The notes: generated from the sequence alone by a model not told the origin. 64,000 nt of DNA from Lachnospiraceae bacterium AC2029 (GCA_000703065.1 JNLK01000001.1:1736001-1800000); one strand, 5' to 3'; counted from the stretch's first letter, positions 45,876 to 54,633 are shown. A program made the numbers and translations.

Positions 45876-45904
45876 TTGTTTTTATGATCTACCGGAGTTA
45901 TAAT
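45876..45904 (+). promoter_or_regulatory. promoter of cell-wall-binding protein 1
   Basis: TTGTTT, a 17-nt spacer and TATAAT, just outside the palindrome arm. Confidence 0.7.
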
Positions 45905-45939
45905 TATGCTATCTTTAATCAATAAGGGGGTATTACAAA

Positions 45940-46944
45940 ATGGCGAAAATGAGGCGTAGACTAGGTTACATTTTAGTCGCTGCATTTTTGCTCCTCAGCT
46001 TCCAGTTCGGATCAACAGGAACTGCGGAGGCAGCAACAGGAACCTGGAAGAAGGACTCGAAGGGATATTATTACAAATACTCTGACGGATCCTACGCAAA
46101 AAACCAATGGGTGAAGACCGGTAACAAGTGGTACTATCTCAAGAAGAACGGCTACATGCAGACCGGCTGGGCGGAGATCGGAAAGAAGTGGTACTTCTTC
46201 AATGCTTCGGGTGTGATGCAGACGGGCTGGAAGTCCTTCGGAAAGAAATGGTACTTCTTCAATACTTCGGGTGCGATGCAGACAGGTTGGAAGTCCTTCG
46301 GATCCAAGTGGTATTTCTTCACTGCAGAGGGCGTAATGCAGACAGGTTGGAAGTCCTTCGGCAAGAACTGGTATTACTTCGGTACCGAGGGCGTGATGCA
46401 GAAGGGTTGGAAGCAGATTGGCGGCAAGTGGTACTATTTCACCACAGATGGTATCATGGTGACCGGCCAGAGAACGATCAACGGAGATACATATGTGTTT
46501 AATTCTTCCGGCGCAATGGTGAAGAAGGTCGTGCTGGAGCCGGGAGATCTGACTCCGTTCAGAGAATTTACCAAGCATGAATATGGACTGGAGTATCATT
46601 CAAAAAATGAGCCATACAGTTCGTACTTCAAAGGCCCGATCAGTGGTAGTGATTACTTAATTATCAACAGTGACGGTTCATTTTCCGGAAGTTTCAAAAC
46701 CGGTGGCTCTACCTACAGTTACAGCGGAAAGTTTGCAGCCTCAAAGCCATCCAGCGTACGCGTATTTGACTGGGGAAGCTCCTATTCGATGGTGATCTCT
46801 GAATTATCCGGATATCACCCGATCCTTAAGAAAGGGAATTCATATATTTTCTACTATTCATTTAGCGGGGGTGGCAGCTATTGTGAGCTGCTCGACGGAA
46901 ATGGCGGGGATACCGGATACGGTAATGTAGCCGGACAATACTGA
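45940..46944 (+). CDS. secreted cell-wall-binding-repeat protein 1
   Basis: The 334 residues start with a signal peptide (about 1-31, ending AEA-ATG). About seven aromatic cell-wall/glucan-binding repeats (KWYYFNxxGVMQTGWKSFG) occupy about 32-200. A C-terminal domain of about 130 residues rich in Ser/Gly/Tyr has no family I recognise. The repeats anchor it non-covalently to the cell surface; the C-terminal domain should carry the function. AAGGGGG stands before the ATG. The first 200 residues are nearly the same as in the next gene. Confidence 0.85.
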   Translation: MAKMRRRLGYILVAAFLLLSFQFGSTGTAEAATGTWKKDSKGYYYKYSDGSYAKNQWVKTGNKWYYLKKNGYMQTGWAEIGKKWYFFNASGVMQTGWKSFGKKWYFFNTSGAMQTGWKSFGSKWYFFTAEGVMQTGWKSFGKNWYYFGTEGVMQKGWKQIGGKWYYFTTDGIMVTGQRTINGDTYVFNSSGAMVKKVVLEPGDLTPFREFTKHEYGLEYHSKNEPYSSYFKGPISGSDYLIINSDGSFSGSFKTGGSTYSYSGKFAASKPSSVRVFDWGSSYSMVISELSGYHPILKKGNSYIFYYSFSGGGSYCELLDGNGGDTGYGNVAGQY

Positions 46945-46974
46945 TCAAAGTGAGTCAATATGAGTAAATACAGG

Positions 46975-47005
46975 GACGGTTCTGGTTCAACCAGAACCGT
47001 CTTTT
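46975..47005 (+). terminator. terminator after cell-wall-binding protein 1
   Basis: GACGGTTCTGG-ttcaa-CCAGAACCGTC followed by TTTT, the same stem motif as in the palindrome around the IS. Confidence 0.85.
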
Positions 47006-47032
47006 GCAGTTTGTGGGGACTGCATTTGTATT

Positions 47033-47145
47033 TGCACGATAAGGGTGCCTGTTGGGTATCGTACATATACGACGGCACATTTACGTAGGTAATGAGCCGT
47101 GCGGACAAACGTGCCAATCCATATGGCGAATGCTGCGACATCGAG
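47033..47145 (+). repeat. dispersed ~113-bp intergenic element, copy 1
   Basis: This sequence, ending ATGGCGAATGCTGCGACATC, has a recognisable copy at 62757-62871. Both lie between a GACGGTTC-type terminator and the next gene. Conservation is patchy, with blocks around GCGGACAA and the last 25 bases. It may be a mobile non-coding repeat or a structured RNA element. Confidence 0.7.
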
Positions 47146-47167
47146 TAGGATGGCTGCTCGATTGTGA

Positions 47168-47196
47168 TTGTCATTACATTTTCCTTGGTTTATAAT
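47168..47196 (+). promoter_or_regulatory. promoter of cell-wall-binding protein 2
   Basis: TTGTCA, 17 nt and TATAAT. The -10 flank (TATAATTAT) is the same as at 45899. Confidence 0.75.
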
Positions 47197-47231
47197 TATT
47201 GTATAGTTTTTTTACAAGGGGGTGTTGTAGA

Positions 47232-48452
47232 ATGAAGAAAATGAAGCGCAGACTTAGTTACATCCTGATCGCTGCATTCCTGCTTCTCAGCTTCCAGTTC
47301 GGAGCAACCGGAAGTGCGGAGGCGGCAACGGGAACCTGGAAGAAGGACTCGAATGGATATTATTACAAATATTCTGACGGATCCTACGCAAAAAACAAAT
47401 GGGTGAAGACCGGTAACAAGTGGTACTATCTCAAGAAGAACGGCTACATGCAGACCGGCTGGGCGGAGATCGGAAAGAAGTGGTACTTCTTCAATGCTAC
47501 AGGAGCAATGCAGACTGGCTGGAAGTCCTTCGGCAAGACATGGTATTTCTTCACTGCTTCGGGCGCGATGCAGACAGGTTGGAAGTCCTTCGGATCCAAG
47601 TGGTATTTCTTCACCGCAGAGGGCGTAATGCAGACGGGTTGGAAGTCCTTCGGCAAGAACTGGTATTACTTCGGTACCGAGGGCGTGATGCAGACGGGCT
47701 GGAAGCAGATCGGCGGAAAATGGTACTTCTTCAACAGCGAGGGCGTGATGCAGACGGGCTGGAAGAGTTTCTCCGGAAAGTGGTATTACTTCAAGGCAGA
47801 TGGCATCATGGCTACCGGAAAGCAGACTATCGGCGGTAAGACCTACACCTTTAATTCCGATGGTGTATGGCAGGAAAGCTCGTCGTCTATGCCCACAGCG
47901 GCACAGAAGAAGGAACTGGACAAATTCATGGGTTATTTTGTCGCCGGGTTCCATGACAGCAGTAAATACAGAGAAATGGACTGTTACCTGGATGATGAGT
48001 ACGAAGTTTTGAGCTGTGTTTTCCAGATGCGGGCTTTTGAAAAGGGCATCTTCCCGGTCAGCGGTCTTGTGATCGATGACTACAGCAGTGATCCCAAGGG
48101 ACGGTTTGCATATCCTGCATATCAGGTTGATGCTGCAAAGATGGACATCATCCTCAAGAACGTATTTAATCTTACGGATGCACAGGTAAGGAATCTGAAG
48201 AGCGGCAGCGGTTCCACCGCATATTACTACAACGGGTATTATTACGGTGTGCATTGGGACGGCGGTGGCGGAGCAACAGCTAATGTCACCAGATATGATA
48301 CATGGAATGACAAGCTTGATGTTGCTTTTCGTTATACCATTTACGGATCTGACGGACGGGGAAGAGAGAGTGGTGCATATGGTTTTGTAAAATACAAATA
48401 TTATAACGGCAAGGGCTACTGGTCGATCTACGGAACGGATATGGGCGACTAA
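47232..48452 (+). CDS. secreted cell-wall-binding-repeat protein 2
   Basis: At 406 residues this is the close paralogue of protein 1. The signal peptide and first five repeats are nearly identical, with one or two more repeats before the C-terminal part. The C-terminal domain (about 180 residues) differs completely from protein 1 and contains paired Asp/Tyr-rich stretches (DAAKMDIILKNVFNLTDAQV, then GYYYGVHWDGGGGATANV). I do not recognise it. The start is chosen at the ATG with GGGGGTG upstream. Confidence 0.85.
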   Translation: MKKMKRRLSYILIAAFLLLSFQFGATGSAEAATGTWKKDSNGYYYKYSDGSYAKNKWVKTGNKWYYLKKNGYMQTGWAEIGKKWYFFNATGAMQTGWKSFGKTWYFFTASGAMQTGWKSFGSKWYFFTAEGVMQTGWKSFGKNWYYFGTEGVMQTGWKQIGGKWYFFNSEGVMQTGWKSFSGKWYYFKADGIMATGKQTIGGKTYTFNSDGVWQESSSSMPTAAQKKELDKFMGYFVAGFHDSSKYREMDCYLDDEYEVLSCVFQMRAFEKGIFPVSGLVIDDYSSDPKGRFAYPAYQVDAAKMDIILKNVFNLTDAQVRNLKSGSGSTAYYYNGYYYGVHWDGGGGATANVTRYDTWNDKLDVAFRYTIYGSDGRGRESGAYGFVKYKYYNGKGYWSIYGTDMGD

Positions 48453-48461
48453 AGCCTGTTT

Positions 48462-48491
48462 CACCCCGCCACTCAGGCGGGGTGTTCTTTT
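48462..48491 (+). terminator. terminator after cell-wall-binding protein 2
   Basis: CACCCCGCC-actca-GGCGGGGTG followed by TTCTTTTC. Confidence 0.85.
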
Positions 48492-48823
48492 CTTGTCAAA
48501 AATGGGATGGTCAATAGAGGTGATCATCATAGACGCAATCGGCTCGGTTAAGCACCTTACGGTGCTTTTCCGGGCCGATATGCTTATGGCACAAACGCTA
48601 AAGCGTTTGTGCTGGCGCCCGATTTGCTTCGCAAATAGGGCAAGTGTCCCCGGATTGACGGAACCGACCTGATCAGCGTGCGGAAAATGAACTATAAACC
48701 GAGTATCCGAACCAGTTACCTCTTGTGTGCCCTATGAGAAGTGTGGTACATTTAAGAAAGCAAACGTGAAAAGTCAGGGTAGATCACGTACCCAATAAGT
48801 TCGTAATACGAGGGAGTACAAAT
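48492..48823. other. palindrome-rich gap upstream of pflA
   Basis: No gene is visible. Successive short palindromes are present: AAGCACCTTACGGTGCTT near 48550, GCACAAACGCTAAAGCGTTT near 48590, and ATTTGCTTCGCAAAT near 48622. I found no convincing promoter for pflA in this gap. Confidence 0.5.
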
Positions 48824-49561
48824 ATGGCAGATAAGATCACAGGAATCATTCATCAGACGGAGAGCTTCGGCGCGGTCGACGGACCGGGAATCCGCTTTAT
48901 CGTATTCATGCAGGGCTGCAATTATCGTTGCAGATATTGTCACAACCCGGAGACCTGGGCGCTGACCGGCGGTGAGGAGAAGACTCCGGAGGAAATGTTG
49001 GAGCAGGCGCTTCGTTATAAGTCCTACTGGAGAAAGAACGGCGGCATCACCGTGAGCGGTGGTGAAGGGCTGCTGCAGATCGATTTCGTGACAAGGCTCT
49101 TCGAGCTGGCGAAGGAAAAGGGCGTGAACACCTGCCTGGACACCTCCGGCGGACCTTTTACGACAGAGGAGCCCTTCTTCTCCAAGTTTGAGAAGCTTGC
49201 AGCGGTAACGGATCTGTTCCTGCTGGACCTGAAGCAGATCGATGAAGAGAAGCACAAGAGCCTGACGGGCTTCACCAACAAGAATGTCCTGGAAATGGCG
49301 CAGTACCTGTCGGATCATGACAAGAAAATGTGGATCCGCCACGTACTGGTTCCCGGAATCACGACCGATGAAGGCGACCTGCAGCGGCTGGCCGATTTCA
49401 TCAAGACCCTGAAGACGGTGGAACGGGTGGAGATCCTTCCGTATCACAGTCTGGGCGTCCCGAAATATGAGAAAATGGGAATCAAATACACTCTTGACGG
49501 TGTGACCGCACCGTCGGATGAGCAGATCGCCCGGGCAAAGGAAATCCTGGGAATCGAGTAG
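48824..49561 (+). CDS. pflA: pyruvate formate-lyase activating enzyme
   Basis: This radical-SAM enzyme installs the glycyl radical on PflB. At 245 residues it has the usual length. The Fe-S cluster motif CxxxCxxC is in GCNYRCRYCHNPETW near residue 27. VSGGEGLLQ (glycine-rich SAM-binding) and LDLKQIDEEKH further support it. It works on the product of pflB, 8 kb upstream, and also needs a reduced flavodoxin or ferredoxin. GAGGGAGTAC precedes the ATG. Confidence 0.95.
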   Translation: MADKITGIIHQTESFGAVDGPGIRFIVFMQGCNYRCRYCHNPETWALTGGEEKTPEEMLEQALRYKSYWRKNGGITVSGGEGLLQIDFVTRLFELAKEKGVNTCLDTSGGPFTTEEPFFSKFEKLAAVTDLFLLDLKQIDEEKHKSLTGFTNKNVLEMAQYLSDHDKKMWIRHVLVPGITTDEGDLQRLADFIKTLKTVERVEILPYHSLGVPKYEKMGIKYTLDGVTAPSDEQIARAKEILGIE

Positions 49562-49636
49562 TCGGGCTGTATGACCGAAGATCGTCCGGGAATTCAGCCT
49601 GATGCATCATAGTAAGGCAGAAAGAAGAGGCGAATT

Positions 49637-50482
49637 ATGTTCTCGTTTATAGTTTTGGTGGGTATATGGTACGCGCTTTGGGGGAAGAACAATCCAAACG
49701 TGTCACGTACCGTGAACACTCCGAAGAAAAAATCAAATATTGGCGGCATTATCGGATTTCTGATCCTGCTCTCCATTTTGGGCTTTGCGAGCAGGACGAT
49801 AGCAGGGATCCTTCTGGTGATCGGAATTCCTGTCCTGATCATCGGAAAGATCGTTTCTGCGGTCACGAACAATTCAAATCGTGAGGCAAGTCCGGAGTAT
49901 AAGAGTATTCCCGAAAACTTCAAGCTGACCGAGACGGTTTCAAAACGACGCAAGATAGTGAAGAATTTCAACAAGGAGTATGAGCTGAACCTGACGGACG
50001 AGCAGATCGAGCGGATCGTGGATGCCTCCTACTTCTCCTACTACTGGGAGCGGGAGATCTATGATATGTCCAAGAAATACAACCATCCCGTGGAATGGTA
50101 TCGCTCGGATGCCATGTGGCTTCGGGCGTACCTGAAGGCATTTCCGATGATGAACATTACCTCGGATTTTGAAATGCAGCGCCGTGTGGTTGAGGATGCA
50201 TTTCGCCAGATCTTTCGCGAGCTTCCTCCCGGAGATTTCATGACGATCGATGCAGCCATCGAAGAGACAAATAAACGTTTCTTTACCTTATTTGATGAAG
50301 CAACCTATATGATCGCCTTCCGTTACATGCAGAACAAGGGGATGAAGCTTGAATTCCCCAACAGCTTGCATCATATGGAGACAGAGGCTGAAAGACTGAT
50401 GAGAGAATATGACGAGAAGACCGGAGCGAATCAGGATCCCGGACAGGGAAATCCGGATGACGGACAAAGACGCGGGTTCTGA
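49637..50482 (+). CDS. membrane protein of unknown function
   Basis: The 281 residues start with two or three hydrophobic segments (about 2-14, 36-52 and 54-75). A cytoplasmic helical domain follows (about 90-260) with Tyr/Trp-rich patches (YFSYYWEREIYDMSKKY), then a Gln/Asp/Gly tail. No family is recognised. AGAAGAGG lies before the ATG. It stands alone between pflA and rpiB. Confidence 0.6.
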   Translation: MFSFIVLVGIWYALWGKNNPNVSRTVNTPKKKSNIGGIIGFLILLSILGFASRTIAGILLVIGIPVLIIGKIVSAVTNNSNREASPEYKSIPENFKLTETVSKRRKIVKNFNKEYELNLTDEQIERIVDASYFSYYWEREIYDMSKKYNHPVEWYRSDAMWLRAYLKAFPMMNITSDFEMQRRVVEDAFRQIFRELPPGDFMTIDAAIEETNKRFFTLFDEATYMIAFRYMQNKGMKLEFPNSLHHMETEAERLMREYDEKTGANQDPGQGNPDDGQRRGF

Positions 50483-50500
50483 TCGACGATGAAAAATGAT

Positions 50501-50532
50501 ACGCCGGTTCCCATTGATGCGGGAGCCGGCGT
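50501..50532 (-). terminator. rpiB terminator
   Basis: ACGCCGG...CCGGCGT hairpin. On the minus strand it is followed by ATCATTTTT. It may also end transcription of the convergent membrane-protein gene. Confidence 0.75.
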
Positions 50533-50541
50533 TGCCATTTC

Positions 50542-50970
50542 TTATGAGAAATACGAGATCCGTCGGATGTGGCGTTCATCCTCGGAGAAGGGTGTATCCA
50601 AAAATGTGTCGATGATCATCAGGGCAAGGCCTGCTCCGACTACGCGGGCGCCCATGCAGAGCACATTTGCGTTGTTGTGCTCCCGGGTTGCCTTCGCGGA
50701 GAAGACATCATGGCAGAGAGCGGCGCGGATGCCGGGCTCCTTATTTGCTGCCATGGACATTCCGATGCCGGTTCCGCAGATGAGGATCCCGAGATCCACG
50801 GTTCCTGCGTTGACCAGGTCGGTCACCTTCTTTGAGTATACGGGGTAATCGCAGGATGCGCCGTCATTGCAGCCCACGTCGGTTACCTCGATGCCGCGTG
50901 CCGCCAGATGCTGAAGCACTTCCTTCTTTAATTCAAATCCTCCGTGGTCACAGCCGATTGCCAGCTTCAT
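50542..50970 (-). CDS. rpiB: ribose-5-phosphate isomerase B
   Basis: This enzyme interconverts ribose 5-phosphate and ribulose 5-phosphate in the pentose phosphate pathway. The protein is 142 residues, near the family norm. AIGCDHGGFELK at the start, DVGCND, and CGTGIGMSMAANK near residue 66 are the RpiB/LacA phosphosugar-binding motifs. It has its own promoter and terminator. Confidence 0.93.
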   Translation of the reverse strand: MKLAIGCDHGGFELKKEVLQHLAARGIEVTDVGCNDGASCDYPVYSKKVTDLVNAGTVDLGILICGTGIGMSMAANKEPGIRAALCHDVFSAKATREHNNANVLCMGARVVGAGLALMIIDTFLDTPFSEDERHIRRISYFS

Positions 50971-51077
50971 ATCCTGTTCCTCCCTGTCTTTTCGTCTACG
51001 TTATGATTGATTCCGTAGGTATTCCTTATTTTGTCGGTGCTATGAAAATGTATGGTGCTCAGGCGATTTTTGCCCGA

Positions 51078-51107
51078 TTTATAGTGTCGGGATGATCCAA
51101 TAAGCAA
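51078..51107 (-). promoter_or_regulatory. rpiB promoter
   Basis: On the minus strand TTGCTT, 18 nt and TATAAA lie about 105 nt upstream of rpiB. Confidence 0.5.
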
Positions 51108-51145
51108 TTCTGCAGTCATGCTGCCCGGATCATTTGACTTTTTGG

Positions 51146-52402
51146 TCACACCGTGATCACCCGGTGCCCGGCGGCCTTGATCAGCCGGTTCATGATGGCG
51201 GATCCGAGAGCATCCCGTCGGAAGTTCTCGCTGTAGATCACTTCGCAGCCCAGAGCGTCGCAGGTGCGGAGCGCTCCGTAGAGATGAGCCGCGACGGTCT
51301 GACCGTCCCCGGTGTCTCCCAGCTCGATCCGATGAAAATGCGGGTTCGTGTCAAATGCGGCGTATGCCGAGGCGGTTCCTCCCGTCGTAAGCACTGCGGT
51401 TTCCTTCCCATTTTCCAGCGCTTCCCGAGTAAGCTCCAGGATCCTGGCGGTTACGGCTTCCGTGATCTGCTCCGGATGCTCCCTGTCGGTAACGATGGAC
51501 AGAGTCCCGTGCGGTGCGTAATGGGTATATCGCATGCCCGGGGCCTTCGGATGCTGCATGGCAGTATCTACGGCCGGGGTTTCCTGACCGGAAGCGACAG
51601 CCGTTTGTTCTGTCGGAACCGTCGAAGCTGTTGCAGCCCCGCGTGTATGCGTATCTGCCGTTGCGTGGCAATCTTCATCTTGTCCGTGGGTAGCATCCCC
51701 GACGTTCTGCGCATCTGCAGTATGTCCGGTACCGTCAACTTCCTTCTCCAGCTCCACCAGGGAGGGATCCAGTTCCACATCACCGACGATGGCACTGAGC
51801 ATTTCCCTTGTGATGAAGCCCGGCCGGAGGATCATGGGGGTATCTCCCGTCAGATCCACGATGGTGGATTCGATTCCGATCCCCACCGGTCCGCCGTCCA
51901 GGATCATATCGATCTTTCCCGACAGGTCCTCCGCCACATGTTCGGCGGTGGTGGGAGAGGGGCGGCCCGAGCGGTTGGCGCTGGGGGCGGCCACGTAGAC
52001 GCCCGACTGCCGGATCATTTCCATGGCAGCGGGGTGGGACGGCATGCGGATCGCCACGGTGGAGAGACCTCCGGTGGTAGCATCCGGAACGACGGGTTTC
52101 TTCTTTAATATAATAGTCAGCGGACCGGGCCAGAAGGCCTCCATCAGAAGGACCGCTGTTTCGGGTACGGTTTCCGCCAGTTCCCATACGTCCCTTGTGT
52201 CGGCAATATGGACGATGAGAGGATTGTCCGAGGGTCTGCCCTTCGCGGCGTAGATCCGTGCGGAGGCAGAAGGATCCAGTGCATCCCCGCCCAGACCATA
52301 GACGGTTTCCGTGGGAAATGCGACCAAGCCTCCCTTTTGCAGTATTTCGGCGGCGGCTTCGATCGCACCTGAACTGTTACATTTTTCTATTCTGGTATCC
52401 AT
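51146..52402 (-). CDS. L-threonylcarbamoyladenylate synthase (Sua5 type)
   Basis: This enzyme makes threonylcarbamoyl-AMP from threonine, bicarbonate and ATP, the precursor for t6A37 in ANN-decoding tRNAs. At 418 residues it is a two-domain Sua5: a YrdC domain (residues 10-200, with PTETVYGLGGDA, KGRPSDNPL and SANRSGRPSP) and a C-terminal Sua5 domain (APGMRYTHYAPHGTL onwards). The linker between them is unusually long and low in complexity, rich in Ala/Thr/His/Asp (about residues 222-288). It has no resemblance to a domain. Confidence 0.93.
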   Translation of the reverse strand: MDTRIEKCNSSGAIEAAAEILQKGGLVAFPTETVYGLGGDALDPSASARIYAAKGRPSDNPLIVHIADTRDVWELAETVPETAVLLMEAFWPGPLTIILKKKPVVPDATTGGLSTVAIRMPSHPAAMEMIRQSGVYVAAPSANRSGRPSPTTAEHVAEDLSGKIDMILDGGPVGIGIESTIVDLTGDTPMILRPGFITREMLSAIVGDVELDPSLVELEKEVDGTGHTADAQNVGDATHGQDEDCHATADTHTRGAATASTVPTEQTAVASGQETPAVDTAMQHPKAPGMRYTHYAPHGTLSIVTDREHPEQITEAVTARILELTREALENGKETAVLTTGGTASAYAAFDTNPHFHRIELGDTGDGQTVAAHLYGALRTCDALGCEVIYSENFRRDALGSAIMNRLIKAAGHRVITV

Positions 52403-52701
52403 GGATCAGTCAGATTCTTTCTATAATAATAAGTGAAATGTGACTGTTCATGCAGCCTTTCGTATGGGAACGCGGATGCAGCATTTGATGAAGTATGCGA
52501 ATAGTCACAATGTCACAATAAAGATATATCATTTTCAAGGGGCGCTGACAAGGGCAGAAAAAAAAATAATGTGTAATATGTATGAAGTGATTGACTTTTC
52601 AGCTGAAGTTTCTTACTATAAAAAACGGAGGGTGACCTCTGAGAAGTTCAATAAAATCGCGGGTTCTCCGCATTCTTTTTGAGAAAAAGTCAAGAAAGTG
52701 G

Positions 52702-52730
52702 TTGACATATTTGTTACGAGTTGCTATAAT
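52702..52730 (+). promoter_or_regulatory. strong sigma-A promoter of the NlpC/P60 gene
   Basis: A perfect TTGACA, 17-nt spacer and perfect TATAAT. Transcription would start near 52737, inside the WalR-like box. Confidence 0.85.
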
Positions 52731-52735
52731 CAACC

Positions 52736-52752
52736 TGTAACAAATTTGTAAC
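52736..52752 (+). promoter_or_regulatory. WalR-box-like direct repeat
   Basis: TGTAAC-N5-TGTAAC fits the WalR (YycF) consensus TGTWAH-N5-TGTWAH exactly. In Bacillus and Staphylococcus this regulator controls cell-wall hydrolases. Overlap with the start site of the strong promoter suggests repression; relative to a downstream promoter it could activate. Confidence 0.65.
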
Positions 52753-52830
52753 AAATAAACCGAATCATTTAACGATTGCTTAATAAATACCACGAAATAT
52801 AGTATTATGTAAATCTTTAGGAGGCAAATC

Positions 52831-54252
52831 ATGTATAAGCGCTCAAAGAAAATCCTTGCAACAGGACTTACGACAGCACTTTTACTTACATCCATGGCTA
52901 TCCCCGCAACAGCTGCAGGGGATTTCAGCGGAATCTGTATTTCCGCAAGAGTTGAAGAGTATATCGCAGAGTCTACATCCGAAGATCCGGTAAATGAACT
53001 GGTTGGCGATTTTTCCGTTCCGGAAGAACCGGAAGCAGCTTCCACAGAGACTCTGAACAAAGAGAAGGAAGAGACTCCGGCTCCTGAGAAGGCTGAGGAA
53101 GAGAAAAAGGAAGCTGCAGAGGAGACGAAGGAAGAGGAAGCACCGAAGAAAGAGGCTTCCGTTAAGTATCCGCAGTTCAAGGATCGTGCGATCGTAACGG
53201 TTGAGAGCGGTGTTCTGAACATCCGTGAATCCGCTGATCCGGAGGCTGAGATCGTTGGTACCATCGACCGTGCAGGTATCGCCCTGGTTGAGGAAAAGGG
53301 TTCTGAGTGGACAAAGGTCGGTTCCGGTAACTGCGAAGGCTATGTAAAGAACGAGTACATTGCATTTGGCGATGACGCAGGCAAGTGGGCCGAAGATAAT
53401 AACATTCCCAAGTACATCAAGGTTCAGGAATCCGGACTTCGTGTTCGTAAGGGTGCAAGCACAGACAGTGACATCCTGGATGCGGTTTATGTAAATGAGA
53501 CCTACTCCGTACTGAGCGAAGAGGATGACTGGGTTGAGATCGAGATGTATGACGGAACCGTTGGTTTCGTAAACTCCGACTACGTTGAGGTTCGTTTCGA
53601 GACTCCGAGAGCAAAGACAGTTGAGGAGATCGAAGAGATGCGCCGGGCTGAGGAAGAGGATGCCCGTCGTGAGAAGGAACGTCAGGAAGAGGAAGAGAGA
53701 GAGAGACAGGAAGAGGCAGCAAGAAAGGCAGCTGAAGAAGAGAACAATAACTCCAGTTCCTCTGAGTCTGAGAGTGGTTCTTCCGCAGCAGAGCGTTCTG
53801 CAGAGCGGATCGAGCGTACAGAAGAGATCAAGAAGGAAAATGAAAAGGCCATCGAAGCAAGCGAGAGTGAGTCGAGCGACGAAGTTGTTGCAACAAACAG
53901 CGATCTCCGTGCAAGCATGGTAGCATATGCTAAGCAGTTCCTTGGTAACCCGTATGTATGGGGTGGAACATCCCTGACAAATGGCTGCGACTGCTCCGGA
54001 TTCACAATGAGAATCTACGAGCACTTCGGTTACAAGATCCCGCGTGCCGGCGGACAGAGAACCTTCGGTAAGCTGATCAGCGTATCTGAGGCACAGCCCG
54101 GTGACCTGGTATTCTACGATGGACACGTAGTAATGTACATCGGCGATGGTAAGGTTATCCACGCAAGCTGCGAGCGAGTTGGTATCATCATTTCTTCCCT
54201 GTCCTACAGTGGAACACCGCTCTTCGCTAGAAACATTATTGATGCATACTAA
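52831..54252 (+). CDS. secreted SH3b-NlpC/P60 peptidoglycan hydrolase
   Basis: The 473-residue enzyme is a D,L-endopeptidase acting on peptidoglycan stem peptides. A signal peptide (about 1-28, ending TAA-GD) leads to an acidic Glu/Lys-rich spacer. Two bacterial SH3 domains (about 125-180 and 200-260) follow, then a charged coiled-coil linker and the NlpC/P60 domain (about 358-473). The catalytic Cys388 is in CDCSGF, with His432 in GHVVMYIG and His444 in VIHAS. Highly used codons and a perfect promoter suggest abundant expression. It is probably part of the WalRK regulon, judging by the upstream box. Confidence 0.93.
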   Translation: MYKRSKKILATGLTTALLLTSMAIPATAAGDFSGICISARVEEYIAESTSEDPVNELVGDFSVPEEPEAASTETLNKEKEETPAPEKAEEEKKEAAEETKEEEAPKKEASVKYPQFKDRAIVTVESGVLNIRESADPEAEIVGTIDRAGIALVEEKGSEWTKVGSGNCEGYVKNEYIAFGDDAGKWAEDNNIPKYIKVQESGLRVRKGASTDSDILDAVYVNETYSVLSEEDDWVEIEMYDGTVGFVNSDYVEVRFETPRAKTVEEIEEMRRAEEEDARREKERQEEEERERQEEAARKAAEEENNNSSSSESESGSSAAERSAERIERTEEIKKENEKAIEASESESSDEVVATNSDLRASMVAYAKQFLGNPYVWGGTSLTNGCDCSGFTMRIYEHFGYKIPRAGGQRTFGKLISVSEAQPGDLVFYDGHVVMYIGDGKVIHASCERVGIIISSLSYSGTPLFARNIIDAY

Positions 54253-54279
54253 AATTTGAATTTCTCATAATCACCTCCC

Positions 54280-54313
54280 GGAAGCCGTTTACCTGAACAG
54301 GTAAGCGGCTTCC
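54280..54313 (+). terminator. hairpin after the NlpC/P60 gene
   Basis: GGAAGCCG...CGGCTTCC stem including ACCTG/CAGGT; the T tract is poor. Confidence 0.6.
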
Positions 54314-54324
54314 TTGCGATAGAC

Positions 54325-54375
54325 CAAAGGTATCCACCACCGCATGCCCCCGGCATGCGTTGGTGGATACCTTTG
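54325..54375. repeat. 51-nt near-perfect palindrome
   Basis: Arms of 24 nt (CAAAGGTATCCACCA... and its complement) with one mismatch and a 3-nt loop. It could form a cruciform or a long RNA hairpin. Confidence 0.85.
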
Positions 54376-54633
54376 ATCCGAGCGAAGCGAGGATGCCGTC
54401 GCGAAGCGACGCAATCGCGGAAGCGATTGACCGGCTGTCGAGCGGAGCGAGACGGCCGGGCGTCCCAGACCAAAGGGGGACCACGCCGTGGCATGTCCGT
54501 TCCCAGACCAAAGGGGGACCGCATCATCTTAATGTGGGAACTGTCAGACAGTTCCCACATTATGTCTCTGTGCAATCTGCACAAACAAATTTATGTTCGG
54601 TTAACTATAATAGACAACGAACGTAAACTAAAA

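Larger units (their letters stand above)
52403..52830. other. intergenic region upstream of the NlpC/P60 gene
   Basis: No gene is visible. It holds a strong promoter, a WalR-like box and a possible second promoter (TTGCTT at about 52774, TATAGT further down, 4-5 matches). AGGAGG precedes the ATG. Confidence 0.5.

Noticed and set aside
47196-48530. 444-codon minus-strand frame opposite cell-wall-binding protein 2
   Set aside because: The repeats on the plus strand are real and create repetitive frames on the other strand.
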